From assembly GCF_964204645.1 (NCBI RefSeq), contig NC_134031.1:4881001-4945000 (forward strand): DNA of 64,000 nt, given 5' to 3'. This document shows positions 13,514 to 63,911 of the stretch, in pieces. This DNA is from Tubulanus polymorphus (lineage: Eukaryota; Nemertea; Palaeonemertea; Tubulaniformes; Tubulanidae). The notes under the pieces are model-generated. The model made no database searches. It saw only the letters and a program-made list of their open reading frames with translations, and was not told the origin of the DNA. The position numbers and the translations under genes were made by a program. Every line of letters starts with the position of its first letter. Positions within the stretch are counted from its first letter, which is position 1.

Positions 13514-14120
13514 CTTTTATCGTGACTGAGAATATACGGGAATCTCATTGGTGCTTCAAATGACAGTTCGAAGAGTTTGAAACTCTTCTTCTCTGTATTT
13601 TATTTCTTTGTATGTATTTTAAACATTTATTGCGTCACAAAAGCCGAAAAAAACTTTCGATTACGAGGTATTCTGGCATAATTCGAATTGCTGGTTACGT
13701 GTGAATGTTGGGTTTGTGAATGTTGTTCGTTATGAATGAGTTTATAAGACTGTACTCTGTGCTATTCGATATAAATAGTCTTTCGTGTGAATGAAGATTA
13801 ACCTGTACATATTGTAAATAGCAAGAATTTATCAGTATTCGCAGATAACGACTTCCAAAATCAAACGATTTGCATTTTAGCGGCTATAACGGCAAAAATT
13901 CAGTTTTTGAAAATAGTCACGCTAAATCATTATAACTAGAACGTTTCTTGTAAAGTTAATAGTTAACAAAGTTAATATTTTAGTGTAAATAGTGTAAATA
14001 GGTTATAGTGTACAGCTGTAAAACTTCAGGTGTGTGAAAAAACGATATTATTAATTTATTGTAGTGTAAATTAACAATGTTTGAAATTTAGTGAGAAATA
14101 TTTGACAAAATTGTAGCAAT

Positions 14121-14558
14121 AACCAGCATTTTCGATTATCTCCTTATGGCTTTCAATTGTTTTGCATCGTTGATGAGAATAGTAATACCGGTATTTTTTT
14201 TTAGTATGAAAATTTTTGTTGAATGTTCGGAAAATAACTTATTAATTTTTCGTTTCAAATTCTCATCTTTTCTGAATAATCAATCATAAGGAGATATAAT
14301 AGGTTTTCAATAATTCAGTTCATCGAGTTAAAGTTAATAGCAATTCATTTTCTGTTCCAAAAATATGTAGAAATAACCAGCATTTTCGATTATCTCCTTA
14401 TGGCTTTCAATTATTTTACATCTTCGATGAGAATAGTAATACCAGTATTTTATTTGTTTAGTATGAAAATTTTTAAAGAATTTTCCTAAAAATAACTTAT
14501 TAATTTTTCGCTTCAAATTCTCATCTTTTCTGAATAATCAATCATCAGGAGATATTTA
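14121..14558. repeat. Tandem duplication of a MITE-like unit
   Basis: Two diverged copies, about 14121-14305 and 14370-14558, of one segment starting AATAACCAGCATTTTCGATT. Each has partly complementary ends (ATTATCTCCTTATG near the left, CATAAGGAGATA near the right), which suggests a short inverted-repeat element inserted twice or duplicated with flank. No coding capacity. Confidence 0.65.
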
Positions 14559-14869
14559 TTTCAATTTTAAAAAAGTTTTCAATAATTTAGTTCATTGAGT
14601 TAAGAGCTTAATTTCCTAATTTAATAATACTAGAACCACTAAATTGTTATGCAATTAAAAGAATAGCCCCAATGGGTTCTTCGTTTACCAGACTACTCAT
14701 TAATATAAGTTTATGAAAATATATATATATATATATATGCAATAAAATAATTGAAATCATCATATATCGAAATCTTGTCAAATTCCTAGTATATCTAAAG
14801 GTCTGTGCAGTCAGGACTTGACAGATGTCAAAATGCTGAATAGGGCTGGCCAAGGTTTGCACGCGATTT

Positions 14870-14990
14870 GGATGCTGAGACGATCAACAGGGGTGTCCTA
14901 GGTTCGAATCTAATAGATTACAAGAAGGCAACGATTTTAATGAACAGGGTGTCTCCGGTTCGAATCCAGTGCTGAATTTGCAGTGGTCCA
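14870..14990 (+). repeat. Possible tRNA-derived SINE fragment
   Basis: Two GGTTCGAATC motifs (14901-14910 and 14957-14967) match the RNA polymerase III B-box/T-loop consensus. They are set in similar contexts (GGGTGTCCTAGGTTCGAATC and GGGTGTCTCCGGTTCGAATC), about 56 bp apart. No foldable complete tRNA and no convincing A-box could be placed. This may be a decayed, duplicated tRNA-derived element. Confidence 0.3.
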
Positions 14991-15475
14991 TCTCTGAGGA
15001 ATTGATTAAAATGGGTTGTTAACAACAAACTATTGAAATACCATATGACTATATATTTTCCATTCGGATACATACATACAAAAATCAATCACAGAATTTA
15101 AAGAGACAATTAACTTCATAAATGAAAAATCACAGATTAATTTCAACAGTTAAACAAATTAAAGGATATTCTGGCTTAACATCTTTACCACTATTACAGG
15201 TAATGAACTTATCTGTTTAAGTGTATGGCCTCAGCATAGATGTTATAGAAATGCGTACATGTATAAACTTATAAAAACATGCAGTTCGGAAATATATATT
15301 TTACCATAGAAATGATATACACGGGCTATTATTCCACCAAACTTATCGCATGCTTTATCTATACATATATACAATTGCACCATTGAATACAATCCATCCA
15401 TTTTGCAATACTGGACCACATCAGCACTTCAAAGACCATTCTCAGTTTCTGAGAGAAATGTTATCAGCCCAACAT

Positions 15476-18400
15476 TCAAATCTCTTTAGGTTTTAGGCTA
15501 CTGTAGCCAGTATTGCTTAATTTTTGAGTCCGCTCGGCTTCCCGTTCGGGAAAAAAGTCTATAAATGCTCTTTGTATCGCTGAAAATATGAAATATCCAA
15601 TCGCGGACCCTGGAAAAATAAAAATACGCATTGTCAGAAGTAATTGCAATGAACAATTTCAGTGATGACTACATATCCAGCGGGTGCTGGAGACCTAGTT
15701 GATTATATCACTCGCGAGCATCTAAACTGAACACCATGCATTCAAATACCAGCGGTATTGATAATTGCTCTAACACGTGGTATATATACGGCACTAGCCG
15801 GTTATTAATGAAACGAGCCAGCCACAATTAAAACTAAGACTACAATTACACAGCTGTCGCCAACTGTAAACTGATGAAGATTGCAAATATTTAATCGTGT
15901 GGTGCAGGGTGGTCATATATATATTCCTCGTGTCAACTGACGATAAAGAAAGATTTCACCGGTTCGTATTCGGCTTACCTAGTACAATGCTGATAGCTAT
16001 AGCCGCGTTATATGACATTATAGCCAACATAGCTAGGTATCCCATCAACAGCGTCAATACATTCACTAATGTTACAGCAATATGATAGTAAATCCTGGAA
16101 AAATACCAAAAAAATAGCTCTCAAGAAATGTATGCTGGTTTCAAAATACTAATAATAAACACTAGCAATATTGCTAACAAAGACAATAACATTTAGGTAT
16201 TATTAATCTACTTGAAAAAACGTTTTTGACCGTAAACAGCACTTTTGAGTTAATGAATGTAAGGCCAGCGATTTGTCTATAAAAAGAAAAACAATTCTTA
16301 CTTTCTGCGTTTAATATGATCGACGCTGGGTGGAATGATGAGAGGACGGAGTAGTTGAGAACGTTCGTTCACATTGTGTTCTGTTTTAGCGTATGTCAAC
16401 GGGTTCAGGTCGGCTCTCATCTGCAGAAACGCCCGAAAAACTTTCAAAGCTTCCATCACAATTGCCAACGTAAAAAACACGGCGCACATCTTCATCAGAT
16501 CTGTACGAATTGTGAATACCGGCATGAATGAATGGAATGAAATTTTCAACTGGATTGTTGATTTATGAAGATCAAGCCAGGGCCAAGATCTTTAGTTTTA
16601 AAATGATCCAAAGGTCATCTTGCAGGGACGGGTGCAAGCTATAAACCACTGTATTCCAGAATATAGTCAGAAAAATGTGACTAACATATTTTCTTGAAGT
16701 TACCTATAATCTTACAGATCTAAAATGCCGTAGATACAAGGAAAATGAGTTGCCTTTCAAAACTTGCTTTTGATGAGCTTCACCTTCAGCAGATCGTAAA
16801 GCAATAATTTCAAAAATATAGTCAAATCCTCCCACTGGCTCCGCCCCTGCTGGTTTTCTACCCTATTTCAACAACAGAAAACTAATCTCACGAGATATTA
16901 AGAGGGTATCGATATAAGACACTCTTGGTCACAGGTCTCGTTACCAGTAAATAACTGGCTTCATAGACCATTCTTTCAAAAGTTGTAAATCCAGAAATAA
17001 CAAGCATCACATATTTCTTACCTCCAGTCGATGATGAATTCCATCCTTCAAATAAGAGATTGGTGACATTATCACCGATGTAGAAAGTCATCTGAAATTA
17101 CAAAAACGTGCGTAACAAATTGCTGAAAAATTAGATCCGTTCGGGTAGAGAAACAACCATCCAAAAAGATATGTGACCTAACCTCGGCTTGAATTCAGCC
17201 AGCTGCACTGAAGCCTGAATGAACTAGAACTAATATATGAGCTCAAGCCGGTACCTAGTAATGATAGTCACGCGAACAGCTGTTTAGATGTTTCACATAT
17301 CGACACACTTAAGGTTAAGCTTTCACATTACGATAGCTCTGTCGAAAACAATTTTATTCATTTATTCAATTTATACTCAAACCCTTTGCAAATACTTTCA
17401 TGTAGGCATCAGAGGGACAACAAAGAATAACACAAAAATAGACCTGTTTAGACATGGACGTATAAACTAGATAATCATTATAGATCTAGGTCCAGTTCCA
17501 CAGTTCTGAGTTAAGATTTGACCCTGGGTTAAAACACTGAAAATGAACTAACTTTAACTCAGAGTTAACTCTAACTCACAACTGTGGAACTGGGTCCTAG
17601 TTTATAAGTCCATGGTTTAAATAAATCAAGACCGAAGTTGGTAATGAGGGATATAGGCTATTCAGGCATACAAATAAACAATCCTGATCAGTTAAAATCC
17701 AGATTATGATCTAATCCAGATTATATTGACTGTCCATCATATAGATAAATGTATGTAAAATATGATATCTAAAAAAATAATCCAGATTTCTCATGAAACT
17801 AATTTATTCTATCGGCCCCCAAAGTATCCGAATTACACAGGTTATAATGTACACATACTATGGAAAAATACTAATGAATAGTGCACCAGAAATATTGTGA
17901 CTCTCCATCATACGACAAAGTGATCCAATGAAAATTCTACATTTAACAAAACACAACCAGTCCTAATTGAACAAGTCCCACAAGAAGTCATTCGACTACC
18001 AACCAGTCCTCTCTAGGTAGGCCTACATATGCTGAGGTACATACGCCAATCTAGAGCTCACTTTCAAATCCCCTTCCCATTATTGTAGTATTATCATGAA
18101 GGTCTGCAATTAATTTAATACCTAATTGTTGGTGCTAAGCTTTTGTAATCGGATGGGCTTATATCAATGTGGATTAATATATTATCATACCAACGATTAG
18201 GTAACTAATAGTCTAGTACCTAGCCGTTGTTCCCAAACAACCGTTGTAGGGAACCCGTCACAACGACTGGTATTCAGACTAGGTAACTATATACTCTTAC
18301 CTCTTACAGGCCTAACTAAATTCTATTGTACAGTGACTCGGTGTACTTCTTGCTTACCTACAACTTCAGTGCAGCGGATTTTGGTCTAATCCGGACAATA

Positions 18401-18649
18401 TTTGCAGTCCATTTGTTCATTGATACACAAGAAAATTACTTTTGATCAGGATTTCCTGTAAACCAGATGAATTTTGTAGGTCTCAAATCATCCGAATTTT
18501 AACATAGGGCCTAATAAGCCAACAAGCAAGGATTCTACTGTGTGGGGGGTAGTCTAGTACCGTCGTTATTCAGACCTTGGAGTTGCGGGGATGTTCCCCG
18601 TGTGACCAGGTGACTGTGTATCAATTTCAAATTCACTTACATGCATCAT
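15476..18649 (-). CDS. SLC31A2-like: Ctr-type copper transporter (CTR2-like)
   Basis: Five exons on the minus strand: 18641-18649, 17022-17091, 16302-16500, 15979-16094 and 15476-15609. All are GT-AG and in consistent phase, ending TGA, 175 residues. The protein starts MMHMTFYIG, followed by LLFEGW as in Ctr proteins. TM1 is about residues 31-48, TM2 carries the MxxxM copper-relay motif (M115, M119, in GYLAMLAIMSYN), and TM3 begins with the GxxxG packing motif (GSAIG, 132-136). Ctr proteins are trimeric Cu(I) channels of plasma and endolysosomal membranes. The very short N-terminus, without a Met-rich ectodomain, and the MSYN..VLGSAIGY stretch resemble CTR2 more than CTR1. An in-frame TGA just upstream fixes the start. 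Confidence 0.9.
17489..17597. repeat. Palindromic element, family P, copy 1
   Basis: A 109 bp near-perfect inverted repeat. It starts GGTCCAGTTCCACAGTTCTG and ends with the complement (GTGGAACTGGGTCC), with AACTCAGAGTTAACT-type internal symmetry. Related copies lie at 49251-49358 and 52325-52423. It is non-coding and sits in the large first intron of the copper transporter gene. Confidence 0.75.
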
Positions 18650-18830
18650 TCTGGCATCTCAACATCAACATCCACGTTATCTATTTTCAATTGATTCACC
18701 GAGCCACCCTTCCTTTCACCACTTGCATGAATCAAACGTATACCCGATGATATTAAAGCAAGAAAACAGAGAAAAAATTTCTAAAATGTTCTAGATCTTT
18801 GACATCCGCCATTTTGCAGGGTCACATGAC
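18650..18830 (-). promoter_or_regulatory. 5' leader of copper transporter with uORF
   Basis: The probable leader runs straight into the first coding exon. It holds an upstream ORF at 18812-18753 (MADVKDLEHFRNFFSVFLL, 19 codons) starting in an AAAATGGCGG context. That context is stronger than that of the main ATG, so translation of the transporter may be restrained. The transcription start is inferred, not seen. Confidence 0.45.
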
Positions 18831-18849
18831 TCGCACTGGGAAATAGTGC

Positions 18850-19400
18850 TGCCACATGAGTGTAGCGAATACAGCCAGAACTAAGGCAACGTTTCATACG
18901 TCACGGTTATCTCTGCATACTAGCCTCCACTTCAACGGGTTCTAGGGTTATTTAGAGTGATTATCCTTGAAACTGGTTTTTTTTTCTGATACTGTGGAAA
19001 CCTCTTCGATTAGACAGGGTGGTCATTTTCCACCATTTACAAGTTGCCTGGTTTTTTCCATATGATCACACAAAATTCCCTGTGGTCAGAGAAATTTTGC
19101 ACGAAATGTTCGAATTCATTCATTTTTCATTGAATCACGTATTGATGACACGTGTTTCTTCATCAATAGTGATAATCGGCATTCCCTGAATTTTCCAGGT
19201 TTTGGTTAGTTTGTCGTAAGATTTTTTCAACATTTTTCTGATTTCCAGTTTTCCTGGTCAGTGGTCATCATCCTGTTGTAAGAAATACCCGCACACGGTT
19301 TGCTCGCTGCTGCAAAAATATCCTTCTGTCAAAAGGTCGATTGTCCTTCGAGTTCATTCCTTCTACCGCAAAGACATAGAAAACACTACGAACATGACAT
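18850..19400. other. Intergenic spacer with decayed repeat
   Basis: Short spacer between the copper transporter promoter and the PRRC2 3' end. A segment at about 19016-19275 has AGGGTGGTCATTTTCC at one end and GTCAGTGGTCATCATCCTG at the other. It resembles the GTGGCCAC-ended family that recurs in PRRC2 introns. Nothing coding is seen. Confidence 0.45.
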
Positions 19401-19422
19401 TTTTTTAAAACATATAAATAGT

Positions 19423-19428
19423 TTTATT
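19423..19428 (-). promoter_or_regulatory. Candidate distal poly(A) signal of PRRC2
   Basis: Minus-strand AATAAA, with a T-rich (plus: A-rich) stretch following. Cleavage would fall near 19,400. It is inferred from position only. Confidence 0.4.
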
Positions 19429-21228
19429 CCTTCAGACTGAAGTGAACTGGTAAAATGAACAAGGAAAGAACGTTGACAAGGAGCTCTCTCGGCGGAGAGC
19501 GGAACCTGTGTATACGTTGCTTAATTACATGTAAAACCACGCATTTAAACTAAACATCAAAACTACACCAAGCCATGGACACAGTCACCATAGAATGACT
19601 ACTTTTATATGACCAATCTTTTCTCATTCATTCAGTTTAGAACCTTTTTCTTTTCAATATTTGTTTTCTTTTTTCACCCACCACAAACAACGAGTCATTT
19701 CGGAAAACATTTTCTCTATAACAGAACTACACTTGCATTTCAATCATTCTCGTCAGTCAGTTTGATATTCGCGTTTGTTAGGGTCATCTCCCGCTCGTGT
19801 TTTGACAACAATATTATACTTTTTTTCGGTTTTACAGTCCAAAAATTACTACTGAAATTGGTTTCAGCTATAAATACTACATAGTCATTTTATTAAATAA
19901 TTATACCTATAAAAGTGCGATGTCCAGGCGAAGGCACCTGCAGACTAAAGATAATATCGAATACACAAACTGCCCGCGTGAGTCTAGTCCGTTATCGAAC
20001 CACCAGGGGGCATCGGCGGCTCGTAACGGACGTCGACCCACTATTCAAGTGGCAGACACTATAAACGCTTGAAATTCATCAGTTTGTTTAGTATGATTAT
20101 GATTATTATATTTATTATTAAGAGTAAAATGCAGCCGCGGCCGGCGTTTGCGCGGGGCAATACGAAACGCCAGGCGTCGGCTGGAAATCGTTTTTTTGTT
20201 TTAAAGATTAATAATATGAGTTACAATTACATGGAGCCGATACATAATCGCGTGTGTAACTACGGAGCACATTATTTGACACGAATATACAATCAATATC
20301 CGGTCAGACACGACAACTCATCGTTTGATTCCGCGACCGTCCGAACTTCGGGGCAAAAGTATCGGACGGTCTCAAAAATTCATGTTAACTATCGCCGACT
20401 ACTCAAAATATTCATATCCGTCGCGACCCTCTCGCGGGGCGACTAAATTCCTACATTTTACGCCGGTACAAAACCGCGCGTAAACAAAATCCTCTCGCTC
20501 TCTATCGAGATCAATCAGTGCTTCAGTTCTATGAGCAAAGCTTTTTTGTTTGTTTCGTCAATTTCTAATTCACGACCGTACGATACATTTTTCTTTCTTA
20601 AATCACTATACTTTTCAATGATGTAAACAGTTGCTAGCGAACGAATCACCCGAATCGCTATCAGTTAAATATAACATTCGTCAAGATTTTCACTAATACG
20701 TCAAAGACTTCGATACGTTTCGTAATGTTCGACACTCCTGTAGTACACGTTATATTCAGAGAAGTTACATATTCATGACATACAAGAAATCAAGTGTACA
20801 GAAAGTTATGTATCTGCTATATTAGTTCAGTAGTTGTCTCTGCCACTGCTCGACTGTTTTCTTCCGACAGGAAAAAAAAACAGGAGCAGTTGGAAATTGG
20901 GTTTCGGTCGCTTCTAGCGAGAACTTCGAGCTCATCGACGACTCAGCGGTTCGTTTCCGAGCGAAGCGTCTTCACCAGTTTCGTGAGGATCGGATCTACA
21001 GCCGATCGAGTTCATAAAAAACGTTATTCGAATAATTTTTCTAAACTCCGTCCGGCGTTTTTTTTCCCCGTCGAGTCATTACGCCGAGGCCTACCGCCAC
21101 CTATCGATAGACAACCGACCGCGAGTAAAAACCGACGGACGGAGCCGAGCGTTTTAAAATCGCCAATTTTCCATTCGATCAATAGGTTTAACCATCTATC
21201 ATCAGTATCATGCATGCTAAGCCGTATA

Positions 21229-22545
21229 TATTTACAGCAATGAATATACGCTTTACCCGGTAATAAAAAATCGGCATGTGCAATACAACATATATATATA
21301 TACACACACACACAAGCAGAACCAGCGATTATCTACAGAACAAATGTACAAACCATAACGCTCTAATGAGTGTATAATATCAATCGCGAACCTAAGAGAT
21401 ATAATTTTCGAAACCTACGCGTCGACGTAAGCACGGAGGCAACGTTATAACCGCTTAATAAGATCAGGGGAAGAGTGCTTCAAAATATCAAAGTATACCA
21501 TTACGTAATACGAGATTTCTATGTACAATGTCATCATAAGACGTGCAGCCTGTATATATCTATATCTATATATATATATGTATATCTATGTACAATTTTA
21601 TGCCAAGTACTCGCACAGGGACCAGTGTCTTGGGACACAGTTTGAAGTTTCCTTGAAACATAAAAATTCGCCTCACTTTTAGACCCGGTATTGTTTCCAC
21701 TAAATAATAACGAACGTACATGACGACGACGACGACGAGTGACGATGATTTTAATTACAAAACGCGGCGATTTAGATTTTCGGATTCGGCGGTTCTCGAT
21801 GATTATTTACAATGAATAACGAATTTCTCAAATTACACGCCAAATCTATTCTTCTAAGTCTAGATACGCTCATTATGTACACTCCGGACTACGTTTCATT
21901 CAATTGCTCGATAAATTCACGAAGTTACTACTAAACGCTCGCGATTAAATTTATTTTACGACTAGACCAGGCGTATTTACAGCGTATTCATGCCAAGGGT
22001 GGGGGTACTGGGGGGTACGGGTTGATCGCGAAACCGATCGGTGATATTTACAGAAACCTGAGGCATGTGGATTCGTTTCTTTTTTTTTCGATAACTATAT
22101 GTATATGTATATATATATAGAGTACGATAAAAATGATTGGGCAGTGATTGAGCGAAATGATGAGATGACAACAAGGACTATGATGATAATATCAGTATTT
22201 ACAACTAGGATGAATGAAGAGAGACACGCTAAGAGGAATCCAATAAGCCGCTACCGCTGCTGCTGCTGCTAACTCGAACATCAAATATGACATAAATTAC
22301 ACGCGTGTATAGATTTTGCATTCGAAACGCGCGCTAGCAGTATACAATACAGATCTCTATGTACAAACAACACCCGCGCGCGCGCGACTGAAACACTACT
22401 CAATTTCTCTCATCTCTCATACTAGAGTATAATACCATCTTATACACATATAATAACAGGTCATTCGATTTACTCATATCTAGTTGCGTATATACATGTA
22501 TATATATATGTACACGATGTTGTAGATGGTCAACCGGTATTTACA
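21229..22545 (-). promoter_or_regulatory. Six Pumilio-type elements in PRRC2 3' UTR
   Basis: Minus-strand UGUAAAUA occurs exactly at 22538-22545, 22196-22203, 22045-22052, 21974-21981, 21804-21811 and 21229-21236. This 8-mer is the high-affinity PUF/Pumilio site (UGUANAUA). The clustering within 1.3 kb suggests post-transcriptional repression or localisation. Function is inferred. Confidence 0.55.
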
Positions 22546-22695
22546 GAATTATAGAATGGAAAATTGTCGACTTTTCGCCGAAAAACTTGCGCACATCGGA
22601 CGCAATCGAGATACAGAATTTTGAAAGATAACATATCGACTTTTCATCAGTGTTTTTTTTCAAATGTCAATATCGAAGTGGCAATCGGCGATTGT

Positions 22696-61405
<38,710 letters not shown>

Positions 61406-62760
61406 GCCTTAAAAAAAGAAGAAAGAAACGTTAAGCCGTGTAATACATGCTAGGGTCGGCTCAGTTCCGGTAAGGTCAGTTACGTTTCGTCTCCACGTTC
61501 ACAAATAAGTTCGGACCCAACTACAGTTTGGGTCACAAGGGCGGATCTAGGATTCTTTGAAAGGGGTGGACCTTGAAATTCGAATGGGCACTTATTTTGA
61601 AAGGGCAGATTTGGCAATTCAGGGCTGCAAGCGAATCATTGGTAGGGGTTCTGGTGGTTGTCCCACAGAACATTTAGGACAATCGGAGGGGTTTTTCTTG
61701 TCTGATCAGACCCATTAGGATTTTTACCTATATCCGCCCTTGGGTCACCTCCCCAATATTCGGCGCTAGTGTTATGTTAAGGTTAGGTACACAACCATTA
61801 GGAACACCTGAAAGTGCAGTCGCTACGATCATACAGTTCAATTACAATCAATATGGTAACATCCATCAGTGTGAGTATATGTGTGTGGTGCGGTCATCCT
61901 AATTACCGAGATGATGTATTTTACCGAGATGAAATGAAATATAACATATTTATTTATTCCTTATCGATTTTAACAATTGACATCATATCATATCAGTAAT
62001 AAATGCCTGCTGGAGTCATATTTTACATATTTTGTCAGATATTTTTGTAGAAAAATAACTTAACTTTACCGAGATGAGATCGTCGATCAATCAAATTCAA
62101 TGAAATTTTATTGCTAACCGAGTTTACGTTTTTGAAGTCAAAATTTTTTTAAATAAAAAAATATGTAAAATATGACTTTAGAAGGTATTTATTACTGATA
62201 TAACATGATTTCAAGTGTTAAAATCGATAAGGAATAAATAAATATGCTATATTTCATTTCATCTCTGTTCATCTCGGTAAAATACGTCATCTCGGTAATA
62301 AGGAGGATGACCCGTGTGGTGGAGTATTCTGCAATGCTACAGAAATATAGGCCTTCACAGCCATAAATGATTCCGAGGAAATTCATACCAATGGGAAGAA
62401 TGAAACATCAGTTGACTGGGGTCAGCCATACAAACGAGACCCGGCTATGAAATATTACATAGTCGAGTCCCACAGTCCAGAGAATACACAGATACATAAT
62501 AATACTGGCATCTTCCGCAGTAAATTTTTAGGGGGTGCGATTCACCGAAATGAGCTATTTCCAAACTGACTGCTTGAACAAAATCAGCCTCCTCAACACA
62601 TAAAATACATTATGCAATCAAAAAAGCAGTATATACTATTTCCGATCATGCAAGCATTTCATGCGATTTTAATTTCGTAGAAAACGAAAGAATCGAACAA
62701 AATTGTTTGGTGGCCATTTTTGCCAAATATGCGAGCATTTCTATTCATCTAACTACTTAC
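61406..62760. other. Probable 5' UTR intron of PRRC2
   Basis: Bounded by a strong acceptor (CTTTCTTCTTTTTTTAAG) at 61406 and a donor GAA|GTAAGT at 62760 on the minus strand. It contains the long inverted repeat at 61887-62316. No coding exon is seen. Confidence 0.45.
61887..62316. repeat. Long-arm inverted repeat, about 430 bp
   Basis: Arms of roughly 150 bp. The left starts GCGGTCATCCTAATTACCGA and the right ends with the near-complement (TCGGTAATAAGGAGGATGACC). Shared words such as TTATTTATTCCTTATCGATTTTAA and AAATATGTAAAATATGAC are mirrored. A foldback element able to produce a long hairpin RNA if transcribed; it sits in a transcribed intron. Confidence 0.8.
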
Positions 62761-62905
62761 TTCGGTCCGTTCTACTGGGTGAACACAGTAGACAAAGTAA
62801 AAATATGTATATCGGTTTTATCCGAATGGATGGCGACAGATTTTCGCGGCTTCGTGGAGAATTCCGTACGCTTTCTCTCTTCCGCGTATCCAAAATGGCG
62901 TACTC
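62761..62905 (-). other. Predicted 5' non-coding exon of PRRC2
   Basis: CG-richer sequence than its surroundings, ending at a consensus donor (ACCGAA|GTAAGT) and preceded by promoter-like elements. Together with the acceptor at 61406 it would give the 5' UTR. The TSS is not determinable from sequence. Confidence 0.45.
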
Positions 62906-62926
62906 GCGAGCACCTGCGATAAATTA

Positions 62927-62946
62927 TGCAAATGAAGCTGACGTCA
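62927..62946 (-). promoter_or_regulatory. Octamer and palindromic CRE upstream of PRRC2
   Basis: A perfect octamer ATTTGCAT (minus strand of 62927-62934) and a perfect CRE TGACGTCA (62939-62946) lie 5 bp apart, just upstream of the predicted first exon. A CREB/ATF-type site near the start is common for broadly expressed genes. Assignment to PRRC2, or to a bidirectional promoter, is inference. Confidence 0.45.
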
Positions 62947-62949
62947 TTC

Positions 62950-63820
62950 TCCAGATGTTGTCACAGTGGTCATTCATCCGCCAGGTGTCACCAGCTTATG
63001 ACTAACAGTGAAAGGTGCCCGGGCGGGCGGGTTTCGCTTGACTCACAATGATATCCACAACGCCTAAATTGAATCACAAAATTAGAATGGATAGAGCGAT
63101 TCCACGGTAACATAAGAAAAAAGCCTAAGATCTACACGATCATACATTAAATGGGATTTACAGACACTGAAATAAACAACCATACGGCATCGCATTGATG
63201 ATACCTAGTCGGCAGTCAAACGACTCACTCATTGTGCCGGCGATTCAAATAAATTGTTTGTGGCCACTTATTCCCTCCACACAGCCGTGCCTTTAATATC
63301 TTTTACAAACTTAGTAAGGCTGGAAAATGTCAATAATACACGGCCAGCCCATCTATTTAGAAACCTCATAAATTCGCACTATTTTTCGAAAATTTATACC
63401 AACTTCTCAAAAGCCATAAAAGGATACCCAAAGATAAATAAATTTGAAAATCTAGAATAAAGAAAAATTGGATTTTTATTTTAGTAACCTTACGGGTGAT
63501 TATTTCAAGGTCGTCGGCTGCCGAGGTCGCCATTTTAAATTTCACAACACCCTACTGTGTCGCCATCTACTTTCGTTCTTTTTTTATATTTCTATCATAT
63601 TCCTTTTTGTTTTTTTATATTTTGTCTTTCTATAAATGTATATTCTTATTGAATTTAAAAGGCCTTATATGCTTTACATCGAGCATTAAAAATTTAGGTT
63701 CAAGCTGAAGGTCAGCAAGGTCGTGCCAAGGGCGTTGTGGAAACGAATGGTCACGGTGCGGTATTTGTAACCCGGCCGGCGAATCGGCAGTCATCCGTGT
63801 CTCTTTGGCAGGTTTTCGTC
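62950..63820. other. Divergent intergenic region
   Basis: Lies between the PRRC2 promoter and the rightward secreted-protein exon. Contains short T-rich runs. No repeat or RNA gene was recognised. Confidence 0.45.
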
Positions 63821-63911
63821 ATGGTTGATTACCGTAATGTCGCGTGGCTGACCACACTATGCCTGGCACTATCCCCCGGTTACGTCATCAGTACAGACCC
63901 GTTAAATCTCG
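63821..63911 (+). CDS. First exon of a secreted protein (partial)
   Basis: The ATG at 63821 opens MVDYRNVAWLTTLCLALSPG, a short polar n-region, hydrophobic core and small residues (YVIS|TDP) typical of a signal peptide. The exon ends at CTCG|GTGAGC (63911) in phase 1. Only 30 codons are visible, so the mature protein is unknown. An upstream in-frame ATG at 63737 exists, but a start at 63821 gives the better signal peptide. The gene continues beyond the window. Confidence 0.5.

Larger units (their letters stand above)
13514..15475. other. Convergent intergenic / 3' UTR region
   Basis: Holds the 3' UTR of the PDZ gene and that of the leftward copper transporter. No clear AATAAA was located for either, so UTR ends are not assigned. 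The region contains a duplicated inverted-end element (14121-14558), a TA microsatellite near 14720 and a tRNA-like B-box pair near 14900-14967. Confidence 0.5.
19401..22695 (-). other. PRRC2 3' UTR (long)
   Basis: About 3.3 kb downstream of the PRRC2 stop has no supported exon, no snoRNA and no element shared with the introns. It shows short microsatellites and CG-rich patches. A minus-strand AATAAA at 19428-19423 is the most distal clear poly(A) signal before the next gene; another lies near 19890. Six copies of the Pumilio motif UGUAAAUA occur between 21229 and 22545. The short plus-strand open frames here have no splice or codon support. Confidence 0.6.

Noticed and set aside
14870-14990. 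Functional tRNA genes at the two GGTTCGAATC motifs
   Set aside because: No acceptor stem, D-arm or A-box could be placed. Listed only as a possible SINE fragment.
20069-21243. Short plus-strand frames in the PRRC2 3' UTR
   Set aside because: Low complexity, no conserved motif, opposite to the transcribed strand.
62703-63005. 100-codon plus-strand frame over the PRRC2 promoter region
   Set aside because: Overlaps the predicted first exon, octamer and CRE. No domain or splice signal; probably chance.
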